Source: Cloacibacillus sp. An23 (GTDB lineage Bacteria > Synergistota > Synergistia > Synergistales > Synergistaceae). Taken from it: a DNA stretch of 64,000 nucleotides. A program made the translations under genes and the position numbers. The notes beneath the pieces were generated by a model. It did not search any database and had not been told where the DNA came from. It saw only the letters and a program-made list of their open reading frames with translations. Position 1 is the first letter of the stretch, and every line of letters starts with the position of its first letter. Where the stretch lies: NCBI RefSeq assembly GCF_002159945.1, contig NZ_NFJQ01000001.1, positions 62,001 to 126,000 of the forward strand. Direction: 5' to 3'. This document shows, one piece after another, positions 62,032-64,000 of the stretch.

Positions 62032-63639
62032 ATGGAAAAACGTCCAGAGATAAATATCCCGAGACTCATGGCGGCCTACTACACCGAGCATCCGGACGCG
62101 CGCGAAAAAGACCAGCGCGTCGCCTTCGGCACGTCCGGTCACCGCGGCTCGTCGCTCAAGCGCAGCTTCAACGAAGACCACATAGCGGCTGTCTCGCAGG
62201 CGATATGCGAGTACCGAGCGGGGCGCGGCATAGCGGGGCCGCTCTTCATGGGCATGGACACGCACGCGCTCTCGGAGGCTGCGCTGCGCACCGCGGCGGA
62301 GGTATTCGCCGCGAACGGCGTCGAGCTGCGTATGCAGGAGGGGTTCACATATACGCCGACGCCGGTCGTCTCGCACGCGATACTGACGTGGAACGCCGCG
62401 AAACACGGCACGACAGCCGACGGCGTCGTCATCACGCCCTCGCACAACCCGCCTTCGGACGGCGGATTCAAGTACAACCCGCCGAGCGGAGGCCCGGCCG
62501 GGACTGACGTTACGAAATGGATAGAAAACCGCGCGAACGAGATACTCGGAGAGGGGCTCAAGTCCGTGAAGCGCATGTCCTTCGAGCGAGCGGTCAAAGC
62601 GCCGAACGCCGGCTTCGTGGACTACATAGAGGGCTACGTCTCCGGCCTCGGCGAGATAATAAAGATGGACGCGATAGCGGCCTCGGGGCTCAAAATAGGC
62701 GCGGACCCGCTCGGCGGCTCGGGCATATATTTCTGGGAGCCGATAGCGGAGAGATACGGTCTCGACATCGAGGTAGTAAACAAGACGGTGGACCCGACTT
62801 TCTCCTTCATGCCGCTCGACCACGACGGCAAGGTGCGCATGGACTGCTCTTCGCCGTGGGCGATGGCGAAGCTCGTCGCGCTGAAGGACAAATACGACAT
62901 AGCATTCGGCAACGACCCGGACTACGACCGCCACGGCATAGTGACGCGCGCGGGGCTGATGAAGCCGAACGCCTACCTCGCCGTCGCGATAGAATACCTT
63001 TTCACGCACAGGCCGCTCTGGAGCGCTGAGGCGATGGCCGGCAAGACGCTCGTATCGAGCTCCATAATAGACCGCGCCGCCGCCGGCGTGGGGCGCAAAG
63101 TCTACGAAGTCCCCGTCGGCTTCAAGTGGTTCGTCGACGGCCTGCTCTCCGGCTCTCTCGCCTTCGGAGGCGAGGAGAGCGCCGGAGCGTCGTTCCTCCG
63201 CATGGACGGGAGCGCGTGGAGCACAGACAAGGACGGATTCATAATGAGCCTGCTCGCGGCGGAAATCACCGCCGTGACCGGAAAGACGCCCTCCGAGCTC
63301 TACGACGCGATGACGGCGCGCTACGGCGCGCCCTGCTACTCGCGCAAGGACGCGCCCGCGACGCGCGAGGAAAAGGAAAAATTAAAGAAACTCTCCCCCG
63401 CCGACGTGACGGCGGAAACTCTCGCCGGAGACAAAATCACGGCGAAGCTGACGAACGCGCCCGGCAACGGAGCGCCGATAGACGGCCTCAAGGTGACGAC
63501 GGAAAACGGCTGGTTCGCGGCCCGTCCCTCCGGCACGGAGGACATTTACAAAATCTACGCCGAAAGCTTCAAGGGCGAGGAACACCTCGCGAAGATAAAT
63601 GAAGAGGCGCGCGCGATAGTCGCGAAAGCGATAGCCTAG
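62032..63639 (+). CDS. pgm: Phosphoglucomutase (alpha-D-glucose phosphate specific)
   Basis: Interconverts glucose-1-phosphate and glucose-6-phosphate. The 535 residues contain [16 protein letters not shown], the phosphoserine loop [11 protein letters not shown] (Ser137), the metal site DPDYDRHG, the sugar-binding GGEESAG and the phosphate-binding [16 protein letters not shown]. The start is ATG 62032 with AGGGGGA upstream; the longer frame from 61978 lacks support. The long sequence with a C-terminal GTED block fits the Pgm class of E. coli type. It stands alone between two terminators. Confidence 0.95.
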   Translation: MEKRPEINIPRLMAAYYTEHPDAREKDQRVAFGTSGHRGSSLKRSFNEDHIAAVSQAICEYRAGRGIAGPLFMGMDTHALSEAALRTAAEVFAANGVELRMQEGFTYTPTPVVSHAILTWNAAKHGTTADGVVITPSHNPPSDGGFKYNPPSGGPAGTDVTKWIENRANEILGEGLKSVKRMSFERAVKAPNAGFVDYIEGYVSGLGEIIKMDAIAASGLKIGADPLGGSGIYFWEPIAERYGLDIEVVNKTVDPTFSFMPLDHDGKVRMDCSSPWAMAKLVALKDKYDIAFGNDPDYDRHGIVTRAGLMKPNAYLAVAIEYLFTHRPLWSAEAMAGKTLVSSSIIDRAAAGVGRKVYEVPVGFKWFVDGLLSGSLAFGGEESAGASFLRMDGSAWSTDKDGFIMSLLAAEITAVTGKTPSELYDAMTARYGAPCYSRKDAPATREEKEKLKKLSPADVTAETLAGDKITAKLTNAPGNGAPIDGLKVTTENGWFAARPSGTEDIYKIYAESFKGEEHLAKINEEARAIVAKAIA

Positions 63640-63673
63640 CCGCCGCGCAGCTCCAAAACACACGCCTGTATTT

Positions 63674-63708
63674 CGCCGCACGGACTTATGCTCCGCGCGG
63701 CGTTTTTT
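63674..63708 (+). terminator. Terminator after pgm
   Basis: CGCCGCACGGA (63674-63684) pairs with TCCGCGCGGCG (63692-63702) with a single mismatch, followed by TTTTTT. Confidence 0.87.
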
Positions 63709-63885
63709 GTCCTTCTATCCGCCAGCAAACATATGCCTCTTAAGCATGACTTGCGCGTCCATACTAAGTATTTGTTATCCGTTTCGGGACGTTATAGACT
63801 ATGCGCGTCGAAGGGAAACGCAGACGAGAAATGCGGAAATCCCTCGAAACATCAAGAAAAAATTTTTGAAGGGAGCAACTATACA

Positions 63886-64000
63886 ATGGATGCAAAAATG
63901 CTTGACGGCAAGGTAGCTATAATCACCGGCGCGAGCTACGGGATGGGGCGCACGATGGCGGAACTCTTCGCCGAAGAAGGCGCGAAGGTCGTAATCACGG
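63886..64000 (+). CDS. Short-chain dehydrogenase/reductase, N-terminal part only
   Basis: The gene runs off the right edge. The 38 visible residues (MDAKMLDGKVAIITGA, then SYGMGRTMAELFAEEGAKVV) include the Rossmann cofactor loop TGASYGMG of classical short-chain dehydrogenases. GAAGGGAG lies 9 bases before the ATG. Substrate and cofactor cannot be judged from this part. Confidence 0.85.
   Translation, partial: MDAKMLDGKVAIITGASYGMGRTMAELFAEEGAKVVIT

Overview
The window is a GC-rich bacterial chromosome segment, almost certainly from a member of the Synergistota, probably an amino-acid-fermenting gut or digester anaerobe of the Cloacibacillus/Synergistes type. The phylum call rests on three secreted proteins that end in the Gly-Cys, hydrophobic helix, basic tail signature known as Synergist-CTERM (at 11.8, 14.7 and 42.0 kb), on two glycine/betaine reductase loci with in-frame selenocysteine UGA codons, and on FabK as the enoyl-ACP reductase. 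The genus is inference.

Layout. 0-7.8 kb: a leftward lipid operon fapR-plsX-fabH-fabK-fabD-fabG-acpP-fabF-rnc, running into a prepilin-like gene cut by the edge, with a promoter and a probable FapR box in front of fapR. 7.9-11.3 kb: ackA-yceD-rpmF (leftward) and tmcAL (rightward). 11.3-17.4 kb: an accessory stretch with an inverted-repeat-bounded segment, a broken C1A-type peptidase gene, a CsgG-like gene pair, a large Synergist-CTERM protein and a divergent CI-like regulator; its last part is clearly richer in A+T. 17.4-20.6 kb: coaD, rsmD, trmB, rsmA. 20.7-27.2 kb: lepA, hemW, selA, selB. 27.2-29.6 kb: veg-ispE-purR, in the order known from Bacillus, then a ferredoxin gene and a CAU-anticodon tRNA. 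29.7-34.6 kb: a GNAT, a PhzF-like protein, holA and leuS.

35-40.6 kb is the glycine reductase region: a CdaR-type regulator diverges from grdE-grdB, which ends in a strong terminator, followed by grdX-trxA-grdA. GrdA (Sec44) and GrdB (Sec353) are selenoproteins. 57.5-61.8 kb is the betaine reductase region: grdI-grdH (Sec348), a BCCT transporter and an unrecognised 334-residue protein appear to form one leftward unit. grdB and grdH carry the same 17-nt hairpin exactly 11 nt after the UGA, a good SECIS candidate. selA and selB supply the decoding machinery; selC, selD, grdC, grdD and trxB are not visible here. Acetyl phosphate from the reductases can be converted to ATP by the acetate kinase at 9 kb.

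40.7-57 kb is mixed accessory and housekeeping content: a second Synergist-CTERM protein, a C39-like peptidase, a prepilin gene, a thioesterase, a TetM-like GTPase, a ferredoxin-nitroreductase, a secreted serpin with an S-layer-like domain, a sodium/solute symporter with a tiny partner, a cupin regulator, RmuC, and a PAS-type two-component system with a QueG-like Fe-S protein. 61.9-64 kb holds a phosphoglucomutase and the start of a short-chain dehydrogenase. No CRISPR array, rRNA or intact insertion sequence was seen.
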